Positions 23,560 through 35,976 of a DNA stretch of 64,000 nucleotides are shown one piece after another. A model generated the notes under the pieces. The model did no database searches and was not told the origin of the DNA. It was given only the letters and a program-made list of their open reading frames with translations. How positions within the stretch are numbered: position 1 is the stretch's first letter; each line of letters begins with the position of its first letter. Both the position numbers and the translations under genes were made by a program. Source of the stretch: Pholis gunnellus (lineage: Eukaryota; Chordata; Actinopteri; Perciformes; Pholidae); assembly GCA_910591455.2 (NCBI GenBank), contig OU342807.1:6195930-6259929 (forward strand), in the 5' to 3' direction.

Positions 23560-25330
23560 GATGAAGTACATTTAAAGTACACGACTCGCCTGTTCTCTTC
23601 CTTTGTCTTTGCCAGACGAGATACATTTGGTGCATTTGCAGAAGTAGTATATTTAGTTTTTGAATGTGCATTTCATATTTGTTCGTTGTGTGCCGTGCAG
23701 TTAATGCAACACTGTTGATGTTTCGTCATTGACCTCATTGTGCATGTATTACAGAAAGACTTAATTGACACAAGGAGGTAGCTGTAGAAGAAACCCTCGA
23801 AACTTCAGTCGAGCTTCAGGTTCATATCATTAATCTTCAAAGCAGCCACGGATTTCTTTTGTTACTGTATTTTTAAAGCGTGTTGAACACGTCTAGGTGG
23901 TCACAGGTGGCTCTGAGGCTGTACTACAGTACAGCTGTGCTCTGAACGCTAACGTCAGCATGCTAACAAGCTCACAATGGCAATGATATCATGCTGGTGT
24001 TCCAATACCCATTCTACTGTATTATTTAGTATGTTAGAAAATATGCAGTCAAATGCAGTATGCAAAAAATACCAAGATGCCTACTGCATCGGGTCACATT
24101 TTGCAGGATGCAAACCAGCATGCTTTTCTTGCTATATCTTACCCACAATCCTCTGTGCAGTGGATATGTGAGCAAGAGGGTTCAAGGTGCAATTAAAACA
24201 GAGGGTTTTTTGGGGGGAATGCAGTGTTAATGTGGTGGTGCTAGTAGATGAATGTGTGTGTGACCTAAGTGTGAACAGCATTTCGTGGCAATCCACCTAA
24301 TTGTTGTTGAGATATTTCAGTTTGGACCAAAGTGGTCGACTGACAGACCGACACTGCCGTACTTCCTCGAGGCTAAAACATCAAAATCAATGTCTTAAAG
24401 TGACAGAGCAGACATTGTCACAAGTACATGAGTTCATATTTACAGTAACAAGGCTGCGTTTAAGAGTTACTTTCTCAGAAGTGCCATATTCATGTCGTCC
24501 TCTAGGCCTCTGCCTCCTTATGCAATCAAAACTTTAGTGGTGTTTATAATACAAATAACAATATAAACTGTCAGGGTCACATTCTATGGAGAAAAGTTAG
24601 CAAAAAAATGAATAAAATTCAGCTTACTATATAGTAAGACAGAATTAGCCCTGTCTGAACACCAGCCTGTCACACGCCCATGATGCCGATCAATATAGAG
24701 TTCAGTTTTATGTGTGGAAACTCTTGCACAGAGTGAAAGTGTCTAACCTAAGACAACACCCATGCCTGATTTTAAGAGCAAAGTGAGGGGATCTTTCGGT
24801 TAAAGCATGTAAACTTGCAGTTAGGAAGTCTGAACTGCTTAGATTATGGTAATATAACTCAAAATACATTGAAAAAACAAGAGCAAATCTTTTCTATAGT
24901 CAACTTTTTGCTGCTGACGCTTTCCTCCCCCCTTCTGCAGTTTAATCCCTCCCCTACTCCTTGTTCCTCTTTCTTTATGCAGAAGTGACCATACGGCCCT
25001 CCCCCTTCTTTTTTCCGTGTCTTTCATGCTTCTTTTCGCTTCCCCCTCAGTTTCTACTTCCTGCTTTTTTGTAGAACATTGTATTGTGTTCATGCCCCTC
25101 CCTCTATTCTCCCCTTTTCCCTTTTGTTTCTCTTGAAAATGAAAAGTTTGCTCACATTCTCTCACATTTTCTGAACTGTTACACCCATTTTCCGCCTCAA
25201 GCGTGAGCCTGCATAAACTTCCTGTATGTCTCCCCTCCTGAGCTTCACTGTACCCTCCTCCACTTCCCCCTCTGACCTCTCCTCCCTCTCCTCAGCTCAG
25301 CTTCTCTCTTCCTGAGCTCACTCTGTCGTT
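23560..25330. other. Intergenic region between arpc1a and arpc1b
   Basis: No gene seen. It holds a dispersed repeat at about 23940-24365. From 24900 to 25330 there is a long pyrimidine-rich stretch leading into the arpc1b 5' region. A minus-strand open frame at 24839-25165 is Lys/Glu/Arg rich only because of this strand bias. Confidence 0.55.
23940..24365. repeat. Dispersed repeat, longer copy
   Basis: The left part has 'cgtcagcatgctaacaagct' and the right part 'gtggcaatccacctaattgt'. The right part is repeated at 39670-39725 with few changes. Such pieces are familiar from teleost genomes. No terminal repeats or coding capacity were seen. Confidence 0.5.
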
Positions 25331-25334
25331 GGCG

Positions 25335-25361
25335 TTCGCGTTGACTGGCCAGAGTCCGCGA
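25335..25361 (+). promoter_or_regulatory. Element shared by the arpc1a and arpc1b 5' regions (copy B)
   Basis: Matches 17947-17973 at 24 of 27 bases, and its 13-mer core CCAGAGTCCGCGA is identical. It ends 110 bases before the first-exon donor at 25471. The flanking sequences of the two copies do not obviously align, so the similarity is local. Confidence 0.6.
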
Positions 25362-25471
25362 GCTAAACACCCTCATCTTTATTTGATCCGCCACCTTCCT
25401 CTGCCTCTCTCTTCTCCCTCACTCTCCATCTCTGCAGCTATTCACCCATTCATCTCTGTCCAGCCCTCAGG
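25362..25471 (+). other. Non-coding first exon of arpc1b (5' limit unknown)
   Basis: Pyrimidine-rich leader ending at the donor CAGG-gtaagt (25471). The next exon starts at 26025 after the acceptor tttttctag and carries 80 bases of leader before the ATG at 26105. Confidence 0.5.
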
Positions 25472-26104
25472 GTAAGTAGCCTAGAAAATATTTAACAGTT
25501 GACTGAGTATGTTTAGACATGTCAGTATCACTAACTCACACACCCACGCGCACACTTTGTGTGTGTACTGTATTTTCAGGGGAAAAGCTAAAAGTATGCA
25601 CTAGGCACTCAAACCCACACACACTTACTTGAGCACAGAAACGTGGATGTTATGTCATTTCTTTTTGAAGTAGTGCTTGTAAAATGACTGTGATGCAGAT
25701 GCTTCTCTCTATTTCCTGGGTGTGTGCTCTAGCTGTAAAGTATGAAGTTTGTTTGTGTTACCCGTGATCTACATCATTCCTCTCATGCCACTAAAAGTCT
25801 GGATTTCATTAACACAACCTGATTGAGATAAGTTCAGTGTGTCTTTCTGTGCACAGAGGGTTAAAAGCAGCTGCTTTTGTGTTCTTTTTATAAGTAGTTT
25901 CGACCAACTCTTGATGAATGTATCGTGATAAATAGTTATGTAAACTTAATTCTAGTTCATAACTTTGTTGTGTGTTTCTCTGTCCTTCCGTACAACAATA
26001 ATCTTTTCACTTCTGTTTTTCTAGACTTAGACCGTTATCTCCCAGCTCACCAGACGCTGGTTCCTCACAGCCCTTCCTGGTCTGTTTCTAACATCTGATT
26101 GGCC

Positions 26105-29100
26105 ATGGCGTACCATAGTTTCCTGCTGGAACCAATTAGCTGCCATGCCTGGAACAAAGATCGTACCCGTAAGTCTGCTCGCCGTCTGTGATTGGTCACT
26201 CGGGGCCTGTGTTTCCGTGGCTCTGAGTCGTCTCCTCTCTAAACTGTAGCTTTATTCACAGACATCATGGAACATCTTGCTTCAACTAGCGTCTGCGCCA
26301 AAGAACAAATAGTGTAATAGTCAGAGGTTTGTGATTGGCTCCCAGGTGGTAGAAGGTATTTCCTGTTTCCTGTAACAGTAAGGGTGGTGTCTGGGCCCTT
26401 TCTGAGAGGCTCTTGTGCTCCGTTAGCTGCAGGAAACTAATGCCATATTTGGCTGTTTTGATCAGCGCTTTGGTTTCTGGGCAAAGCGGACGTGTGGTCG
26501 AGTCATACAGTTGTAGTTTCACTCAACTTGCAGGCTTAACACTCAGCACAGAAAACAAAAATGCACACTAAAGCGCCCACACTGCTGCTTTTAGACAAAC
26601 ACTGCATCTGACTCATCTGCTGACTAAAACATGTGCAGGGTTTGCTACAACATTATGGGAAGGAAGGTTGCAGTTCTTGCGCGTTGTCTATTTAAAGATA
26701 CCATGTGTCTGTGTGCTGCCTGCCGGCAGATACATGCTGTATTTCTCTAGTTATCTCTGTTCTCATGCACCAAATCAGCTGTTCGGTGTTCCACTCCACT
26801 GATCAGCCCCACAAACTTCTCCCACTCTGTACTTTGTCCTCACGCTGATTGAATTTCCTGTTTATATGTTTCACTGACTTGCAGTACTTTAATGTGTTTC
26901 CTCAGAGATCGCCCTGTGCCCCAACAACCATGAGGTCCACATCTACAAGAAGGACGGGACCAAGTGGAACAGGATCCATGAGCTGAAGGAGCACAATGGG
27001 CAGGTGACAGGTGAGACGCAGTCACAGACTCAGTAATTACTTTGATAACTTTTTTATTTGTTTTCCACAAAGTTTAGAGACGTTCAGGTAAAATCCTATG
27101 CCACTTGAGCTTGTCAACTATGACTATTTGAGTTCCAGTGACTGTCTTGCATTTCCTAAACATGTGTTTTAAAATTCCAACTCTCCTCTCCAGTGGTACT
27201 TAATTAAAGAAATACTTAATTTTGGGTAATACACTTATGTTCCCTCTTGTCGAGAGTTAGACGAGAAGATCAAAACCACTTTCTGACTGTAGGGCAGGTA
27301 TGAAGCTGGAGCCTGGTTAGCGTAGCTTAGCATCAAAGACTGAAAACAGAGGGAACAGTTAGCCTGGCTGTGTACAAAGGGAACCAGATATTTCTGAAAC
27401 TCTCTAGCTAACACGTTAGATCTCGTATCTTCTATTTTGTGCAAAAATTACACATAGCCGACCTATTTCTGACTGTTTCCCCGTTTCCAGTCTTTCTTTT
27501 AATATAAGCTAATCATATTAGCATACGGACATCAAAGTGGACCTTTAAAGACCCATTCTATTTTTTTCCATCTCACTTCTTAAAAAGTAAAAAAAAAGCA
27601 CTTTCAATGTGTCTGTTAAACACAGTTATATGTAGCTGTTTACGTGGGAGAGTTGCTCTTCCAAATGTTTTGTTCTTGAACGAATGTAATTAGTTAAAAA
27701 AATATCTCACGTGTCCTGTGATAGGAAAGTTTTCCTTATTCCTTTAAATATATACTATGATGCATGCACCTAGATTAGATAAGAGTTTCTTTCTCCTGCA
27801 GGTATCGACTGGGCTACAGACAGTAACCGTATAGTTACTTGCGGAGCGGACCGTAACGCCTATGTGTGGACCCTAAAAGAGGGCTCATGGAAGCCCACCC
27901 TGGTCATCCTCAGGATCAACCGCGCTGCTCGCTGCGTCAAGTGGTCGCCACAAGAGAACAAGTTCGCTGTAGGCAGCGGCTCACGCCTCATCTCCATCTG
28001 CTACTTTGAGCAGGAAAACGACTGGTGAGGTTCTCGGAGGATAGATTCCTTCATGAAAGGGTGCATTTGATTATTAAGAACCAACACGCTTCTAGCATAT
28101 TTAATTTCATTTATGTTATTTAAAGGTGGGTGTGCAAGCACATCAAGAAGCCGATCCGCTCCACCATCCTGAGTCTGGACTGGCATCCCAACAACGTCCT
28201 GCTGGCTGCTGGATGCTGTGACTTCAAATGCAGGTATGAGTGAATCAAAAGGGGTGTGCAAATGTGTAACTACACTTGTGAGGACATTTTAGGGACTACA
28301 TTTTATACTTCTACTACTTCTGTCTACTCTGTACATCTGGAACCTATTGCCTTTCCATTTTCTCCTGATTTTCCTTATTTGAATCGAGGCTCTAAGAATG
28401 GATTGTATCCTGTGCTGTAGAGATTGTAAAACTCTCTGAGAAAAGGTTGATTTTCAGCTGAATAAACAAACTTAAATTGACTTAGACCCATCAGAAAAAC
28501 TAGGCTTAGCTCCTAGCCTAATCTAAATCCAAAGGCCAACCGTATTCCTAATCATCCCATAAAAATATGTCATCACTTCGTATGCATTTAGCTGATTTTT
28601 ATAGCACACAAATACGACATAAAGACACCACAGAGTTCATAGAAAAATCTCATTTGTCTGGGCCTCCCTGTGTTGATCAGCCATTGTTTTTGTCCTCTTT
28701 GCTTCCTTCTGTCTTCCTTCTGTCTTGTTCACATCTCGACTCCTCTCGCCCACAGGGTGTTTTCCGCCTACATAAAGGAGGTGGAGGAGAAGCCCGGTCC
28801 CACCTCCTGGGGCAGCAAGATGCCGTTCGGGGAGATGTTGTTTGAATCTGGCGGGTCTGGAGCAGCAGGTGAGACCACAGCTGGAGGTTGGGTGCACAGC
28901 GTCTGCTTCTCACACTCCGGCAACCGCCTGGCCTGGACCTCCCACGACTCCACGGTGTCTGTCGCAGAGGGAGGCAAGACCGGCACGTAAGAGAGGGCGG
29001 GGCTGCATACTTGTGTGTATGTGTTTGTATGCACTCTGACCTTTTGGCATGACTCCGCAGGGTGAACAGTCTGAGCTCTGAGTCTCTTCCTTTGCTGTGT

Positions 29101-31131
29101 GTCACCTTCATCACTGAGAACAGCTTAGTAGCAGCTGTAAGTATTCAACGCATTAACACAACAGCCAACACATTTCAGCAGTGAGCCTTCAAGTAAACCC
29201 AGAGTTAATCAACCAATGTCATAATATGGCGGCTTTGCTGTTTTGGGTGGAAACTCCCCTCTGAATAGAATATAGAATTAATTCACAGAGAGCTTTTTTC
29301 CCCTGAGTTTTATTGCAATAAATAAGGTTCACATTTGTGGAACTCCCACCTCACCGAGCTGGAAAGAATGAGAGATACTGAATGAAGTTTAGATAAAGAA
29401 ACAAATACATATTCACCCTTGGTCTTGACCAACGAGGTGCAGAGGAATTCCTCAAAACTTCAGGTAAGGAATTTAAATGTGACATAGAGAACCCGTAATT
29501 GTTTATTACGGGTTAATTGTATATTCCAGTCTGTCAGTATGAATATGCTCCAGTTACCACCAACTCTCTGAAGACTCAGAATAGTTTTATTTTTAAATAT
29601 TAGTGCTGATCTTTGTGAATTGGACCTTATTTGCAATGAGGCTCATTTACATAGAAAGAAGACGATTTTTCTCAAGATGTTCGACTTAATTTAAATACGT
29701 TCAAATAGCACAGGAGCCCTGAAGCCGTCTTTGCTTGGCAGCACAGTTATAGATGCATTTCACCCTCTGCGGGTGCTTTGAGAATTACAAAGTTTGACTT
29801 TCTAGCTGCAAAAGCCGTGCAGTCCTTTTGTGAAATCGCTCCTGAGGGTATTGTATAACAGTGCATTGTATTGCTTGTGAAGAATGTTTTATTTCTTCTT
29901 CTTTCAGAAGTTACATAGTCTTGCTTTAAAGCCACTATGTGTATATCTCCACTTTGGCACCTCACAGTGGTGGTATAACAAAACAAACAGGCATTGTTAC
30001 ATACGGGGACACATCACCAAAATACTTTGAAAGACTGATTCTACACAAAATGGCTTTGAGCTTTCTAGATATAACTGGATATAAAACAAAATCATGAGCG
30101 ATATCTAATTTCTCATATTATGAGAAATCTGATGTTACTGTGATCCACACAGAACATCTTTCAGCTCTGACTCATGTGTTTCTGCTCCTCCAGGGCCACG
30201 ACTGTTACCCGGTGCTGTTTGTGTACAACGGGGCCAAAACCAGCCTGACATTTGGTGGCAAGCTGGACGTTCCTAAGCAGGCGGCCCAGAAGGGCATCAG
30301 TGCCAGGGAACGTTTCCAGAACCTGGACCGTAAGGGCTCAGAGACCCAGAGCACCGAGAAGGACCTGAACAGCCTGCACAAGAACAGCATCAAGTGAGGA
30401 GTAGAAAAAGAAACAAAAATTCTTATTCAAAGACCTCTTCATCATCATCATCATCCTCTGTTGAACAAGCTTTTTTTTTGTAACATCATATATGCACAGA
30501 GTTTGACTTGAAACTATATTGCAGCCAAATCTCAGTGCTGGAAGGAGGACGAAACCAGTGCACCAAGTTCTGCACCACCGGCATGGATGGAGGAATGTGC
30601 ATCTGGGATGTTAAGGTAACACACACGCACACACACATTGCACAGATTACACAAGAATACACTGATATGGTCAAATGTTTATTTGTGTCGTATCTAGGGG
30701 CTGGGTATTGGAACTAATAATTCAGTACTATCTAGTATCAAAACTTCTCCAGTCAAACGATACATGCATTTAATCTTTTTTTAAAGTCAAGCGCAGCGTA
30801 TTTCATGTCGTTGGCAGTGCAGCGTGCTGAGATGCCACTAAATGTTTGAAAGTATGTCTATACCCACACGCCTGTGGTTGTGATGGCATTTTATGCAACT
30901 GAATGCTTCAAATCACATGATGGGTATGGAATAAAATAAAAAAAGGTATCAAATGAAGCACGCTATTGGTATCGGTATCCCTTTAAGGGTACTTATGTCG
31001 TTATTTTTAAATAATACCCAGCCCTAATAGTGTACTGCTGACATGCTGTTTTCCAAGATAATATCATAATTTATCTCATTCTTTTTTTTCAGTCTCTGGA
31101 GTCTGCAATGAAGGATTTAAAGATAGTCTGA
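26105..31131 (+). CDS. arpc1b: Arp2/3 complex subunit 1B (WD40, p40 type)
   Basis: Nine coding exons: 26105-26168, 26906-27010, 27802-28024, 28126-28233, 28756-28986, 29061-29136, 30194-30393, 30525-30615, 31093-31131. Total 1137 nt, 378 residues (human 372). The start MAYHSFLLEPISCHAWNKDR and end SLESAMKDLKIV are of the 1B type. WD40 propeller hallmarks are the same as in the upstream paralogue. The protein is the alternative subunit 1 of the Arp2/3 actin nucleator; in mammals 1B is prominent in blood cells. Exon 28756-28986 covers what are two exons in arpc1a. The join carries a short Gly-Glu-Thr-Thr-Ala insert at about residues 205-209. A MITE sits in the last intron. Confidence 0.96.
27235..27490. 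repeat. Interspersed teleost-type repeat, longer copy
   Basis: Shows the blocks 'ttagacgagaagatcaaaac', 'ggttagcgtagcttagcat' and 'agcctggctgtgtacaaagg' in order. I recognise these as a common fish interspersed repeat of unknown name. It lies in arpc1b intron 3. A partial copy is at 22225-22345. Confidence 0.55.
30696..31026. mobile_element. Non-autonomous DNA transposon (MITE) in arpc1b intron 8
   Basis: The left end (aggggctgggtattgg) and right end (aataatacccagccctaa) are near-perfect inverted repeats of about 14 bases around 330 bases of AT-rich, non-coding DNA. The 'ggctgggtatt' tip resembles hAT-type MITEs of fish. No clear target-site duplication was found at the edges. Confidence 0.65.
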
Positions 31132-31495
31132 ACCGAAGTTTACATCACTCCACCCGACGTATATTAGCTTCTGGAGATATGAAGGAAAACTGCTGCCTTA
31201 TTACACAAAGCTTCTTGGCCTTATTTTAATCAGGTATTTTCTATACAAATTAAACGACCAGACTCGAGTCAGTCAGTGTTTGTAATCCCTCTGAAGCTCT
31301 TTGCTGAGCTTGTTAAACTCCACACTGTACACAGAGGGACTGGCCACAGGTCTGCAAACGGTACTTTATGAGTTCGTTAACTATAATCACAGAAAGCTCC
31401 GTCTGAGCTGAATGCTTAAAGCAGGAATTTTATATTAATCACGATGAAAGGCTACAGTATGTGTTTAAAGCTTATGCTGGTCATAATATGCATTT

Positions 31496-31501
31496 AATAA
31501 A
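31496..31501 (+). terminator. Poly(A) signal of arpc1b
   Basis: AATAAA, 365 bases after the stop codon at 31131. Confidence 0.55.
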
Positions 31502-32500
31502 CAATTGCTGTTACAGTGCTTAACAAATGCGTGGTTCATTACAGGTGTGTCACATAGCTTATTGTTTTTGTGAATCTGGAGGTTTTAACAACATGAGGAA
31601 GCTCATTCTTCTTTAGAAAGAGCAGTTGAGAAAACAACTCAAGGTCCACTTACTTATTTGTTGCAGAGATGCTCAGAATCATGTGAAGTTTGAACAGATG
31701 AAATGCTCCTTATGAAGACCATGTGATGTGGTCAAAAGCTCAGTACATGAGAGCTGACATTGTTTTGTCAACCTAAAGAAAAGTTTTTATTCTGTATTGA
31801 CACAAAAATGACACATGGATGAAAACAAATAGTAAAGAGATTTAACATTTAACAATGTTCAGGAAATGTAACGGAACAGTTGAGTGAAATGAGATACATA
31901 GCTTTTCAAAAAGGTAATTGTTAGTTGTGTGGCATAACTTAAAAACAGTATGGAAGAAGAAAACTAACAAAATGTACATAAACTGTGAATAAAATGTAAT
32001 GTCAATGTAATAGTCAGGTTCAAAGTAAAGAAGGTGTGGCTGAGTTTGGCACTGTTGCTTTCTAACTTTGCTAATAAGACACTGTCCCAACTGACCCCGC
32101 TCTCCCCGGTACAGCATTAGTAGCTTCTAGACTAGAGCTTTCCAAAATGTTTAAAATAAGTGAGAAATAAAATAAATAAACAAAAGAGGAATAAAGAGTG
32201 GGCCTCACAGAAATATCAACATCTGTAAATTAGCGATAACAAAATTAGGAGGATATATTTTGTGTAAAATTCTGAAATACAGTATTCTAAGGTAAACCAA
32301 AAGCCAAGCCCTTCTCTGGTTTGTTTAGCCCAATCATCAATCGAAAACCCAGATGACATCACTATGACATCATCGGGGGTTAGTTTTTTCCGTCTGGACC
32401 AATATTATATAAACTGTTTGAGTAACCAGGATTAATGAATTGACCCACGTGCCCCTCCAAGTAGTGTGTCTCTTTAGCTGAGAACAATAATAAAAACAAT
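31502..32500. other. Intergenic region between arpc1b and mmd2
   Basis: No gene seen and no repeat recognised. The right end, from about 32330, leads into the mmd2 5' region. Confidence 0.5.
32354..32372. promoter_or_regulatory. Two TGACATCA sites upstream of mmd2
   Basis: TGACATCA occurs at 32354-32361 and again at 32365-32372, 11 bases apart (about one helix turn). The word is one base from the CRE consensus TGACGTCA, a CREB/ATF-type site. It lies some 740 bases before the mmd2 start codon. Binding is inferred only. Confidence 0.3.
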
Positions 32501-32519
32501 CATCATCATATATCATCAA

Positions 32520-33096
32520 CCGGCCTCCAACTCCGTGCCTTCATCGTCACCTGGAGGTAGAACCGGGAACTGCACGTACAACAACAAATCGGTAAATCTC
32601 CTCAGCCACGAATCGGTCCCTGAGAAAATGATGTGGCATCCTTCAGTGATGGAAAACAACCCACCTCCCCGAGTCGTGATGAGGTGAACCGGCGGCTGGA
32701 GCTCCAGCAGAGACAGAGAGCGCGAGGGAGAGAGAGAGAGCGCGAGAGAGGGAGGGAGACAGAGAGAGACAGACCACCAACATCTCCAACATCACCACCG
32801 TGCAGGGATAGCGGCCGTCCCCTCAGAGAGACCATCCCCGACGCCCACACTTCCGGACTGGAGCCTCTGGAGGCAGCTGGGTCGGGATGCATCCGTCTCC
32901 CGGTGCCGCTTGAGATGAGGATTCAGGACGACGTCCTCCCCGGTGAAACGACGATGCTCGTTACGTTACATTAGACCTGCCCGTTACGACCGGATCAGAA
33001 GTGATCGGCGCGTTATTCGCTGCACACTCAAGAGGGGATTCGGGCTTTAGCCAATACTGTCTGTCTGCTGTCAACTGTTGCTTATTTCCACTGTAA
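32520..33096 (+). promoter_or_regulatory. Probable mmd2 promoter and 5' UTR
   Basis: CpG-richer than its surroundings, with a GA-rich block at about 32706-32771 (repeated gagagagagcgcgag). It leads directly into the first coding exon at 33097. The transcription start is not defined. An Arg/Glu-rich frame over the GA block is a composition artefact. Confidence 0.45.
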
Positions 33097-35091
33097 ATGA
33101 ATCTTATAAGGTAGGTGAAATCATGTTTTATATCCCGCTGATAATACAAAGTATGATTAGAAAAATGAATCATATTGGTACCTGATAGAGGATGAGGATG
33201 CAGAGGATGAAGGGTTTGGGAACAAGCTGTTTAAAAAAAATGATAAAAGTCAACGTTTACATTTCAACATATCTTGTAACTGGTGATGTGATGATTGTGC
33301 AGCTCAGGGTTTATTTGCCTGACAAGCAGCATTATTAGACACACACAGACACACCTGCCAAGTCCCTCTTCCTCCTCTGCCTCCTCCTCCTCCTCATCAT
33401 GTCGCTGTCTCCTTTTTCCTTTCTGTCTGCACAGTCTTTCTTGCCACACACAATAGGCCACACAAACGCACATCCCTCTCTTATATTTGAACTTACACAT
33501 GAAGAAAGAAAACAGAGTCTGGGTCCAGGTTGTCATGGATGTGCTTCACATAGGAAGAGGTCAAACAGAGCAGACCAGGGCTGCAACTGACAATTATATT
33601 CACAACCAGTTAATGTGCTGATTGCTTCCTCGATTAATCGATTGTTTGGTGTGTAAAATATCAGAAAATAGTACATAATGTCCATCACACATTCCCAGAG
33701 CTTAGGGTGACATCTTCAAATGTCTTATTTTTTCCGACCTACAGTCCAAAGCCCAAAGGTATTCAGTTCACACTGATATAAAATTGAAAAAATCAGCATA
33801 TCTAAGAAGCTAGAAATCGGCATGTTTGTGGTATTTTTTTCTTGAAAAATGAGTGAAACGATTAACAGCTTATCAAAATTGTTTTAACTCGAGAGCAAAC
33901 CACATTGATAAGCCCTTTTAAACCCAAATATGTTTTTTTTACCACGAGCCAAACCTCCTTAGCTCGTACTTAAAATGAGATATGATGAAAAACCTGTTTC
34001 ATGTGAAGTTCAATGTGTTGTTGTATTGGAGACTATAGGCTAAATATCTTTATTGTGATTTGTCCTGCACGAGTACACAGATGCCATAACTTCTTAAAGA
34101 AGTTAGATAATCGTAATTATGTTTATTTGCTAAAATAATATGAAAATTCGTTGTTGGGGAATTTCTCTACACTAGACCTCAAACAATTAAAGTTGATTAA
34201 TTGTTACAGTTGTTTAATCAAGGAACAACATTCTGTGTTGATCAAGCTTTTTAAATGTAAAAATGTGCTGCTTTGCTGTGTTTTGTATAGTTTAAAATGA
34301 AATGTTGTGATTGGTGCACAAATTATTTTGACATTTCGCATATTAATCAAAAACATTACTCACAGATTAATCAATAATGAAAATAATCTATTTTATATCA
34401 TTTTTACACCAAAACACGCAATAGAGTCCACCAGAATATACAATTACAACTAATGGGTGTTTCTTGTATCCATTAGTTGTAATGGATACAAGAAACATGA
34501 TCTGTTTCATCAGATCATGAAACATGACTTTCACAACGTCCCACAGCACCAGGTGAACCCAAACATATTTCATTTATAATGATATGCAGCAATTATAAAA
34601 GCAGCAAATCCTTACATTTGAGAAGCTTGAACCAGACATTTCTGCCTGTGACTTAATCAATATATCATTAAAATGGTTGCTGACTGATTTTCTATCTGTG
34701 GACTCATCAATTATTTAACTAATTGTTTCAGCTCTTCTGGAAAGTTCTTTTTTTTTTTTTTTTTTTTTCACCGGTTTCCTTCTTTTTTCTACACTTGATA
34801 TACTGACACACAAAGAGCCGGACTAGCTGGACCATAAAACAGGCTGTAAGATTAATTCATGTTCACCGTTAAGTGGACGGAGGTTTTGGTCTTCACGGTT
34901 CAATAAGACAACGAGAGCGTTCCCTCTGTCCGTCCTGCTGTCGTATGAGAAGAGTTATCATGATGTTTCCGCAGCTCTGCTCCTCTCTGTCCACTTAGTG
35001 TGTCTCTCTGCCTGGCCTCTGGCCTGGTAATTATCAGCCAGCTTGATAAAGTCATTAATGACCCGGCCAAGCCTGCTGGGCCTGGCACTGA

Positions 35092-35129
<38 letters not shown>

Positions 35130-35753
35130 AAAGAGTGAGTCTTGTGAGGCCAGTCTTGGATGCAAAGCGAGGAAGCCTTTTATTTGGGACAGGACGGTGT
35201 TTTTTTCTGGGCTGGGTCAGTTAGTATTAATAACTCTGAAAGAGTGTCACTCTAAAACCAGCTGCTTGAGGAACATGTTTGTTAAGATAATGTTTTAACC
35301 GTTGTCTTTATATATGTTTACATCCTCCTTCAGTTTTAAAACAGGTGACGCGTAGGAGGAGAACATCATGTTCTACCGTTTCACACTGTTGCACAACAAC
35401 ACAGAAATATAAAGTGGACAGATCTAACGGTGATATCCCTCCACTTGGACTGAAACGTTTGAAAATGTTTAGGCAGAATTTGATCTTTTTCCCTGAGAAG
35501 ATGGCGCATAAATGCACAAGTATGGGCGTAGGTTATATGTTTGCAATATATGTAGAAGTATGGATGATGCTGTTAGGTGTTAGATCTTTTATCTTTGGCT
35601 GAAACATCTTAAGGTTCGAAAGAAAGAACTCATTGTCCTAAGCTCAAAAATTCAAAATATATATATATATATATATATATGATTTTTTAATTTGAGTGGT
35701 ACTCCCTTTGATGGTTCCCTGTTTCTTATTTTGAGTCCCACCAATCTTAGAAC

Positions 35754-35810
<57 letters not shown>

Positions 35811-35910
35811 TAGAAAGAGATGGAGACATTGCTATATCTAGGTCTCTTATGAAATCTGGCTCTGCAAGATGCAGCATAAAAGTAGGGAGGGGTTGTGGTT
35901 TGTGAGTGAA

Positions 35911-35976
<66 letters not shown>

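Noticed and set aside
24839..25165. 108-residue minus-strand frame rich in Lys, Glu and Arg
   Set aside because: It lies on the purine strand of a pyrimidine-rich tract before arpc1b; no family resemblance and low complexity.
28869..28880. A 12-base intron in arpc1b
   Set aside because: Far below the minimum length for spliceosomal introns; the bases are translated in frame.
32633..32974. 113-residue plus-strand frame with Arg-Glu repeats
   Set aside because: No ATG at its start, the repeat comes from a GA-rich block in the mmd2 leader, and no family was recognised.
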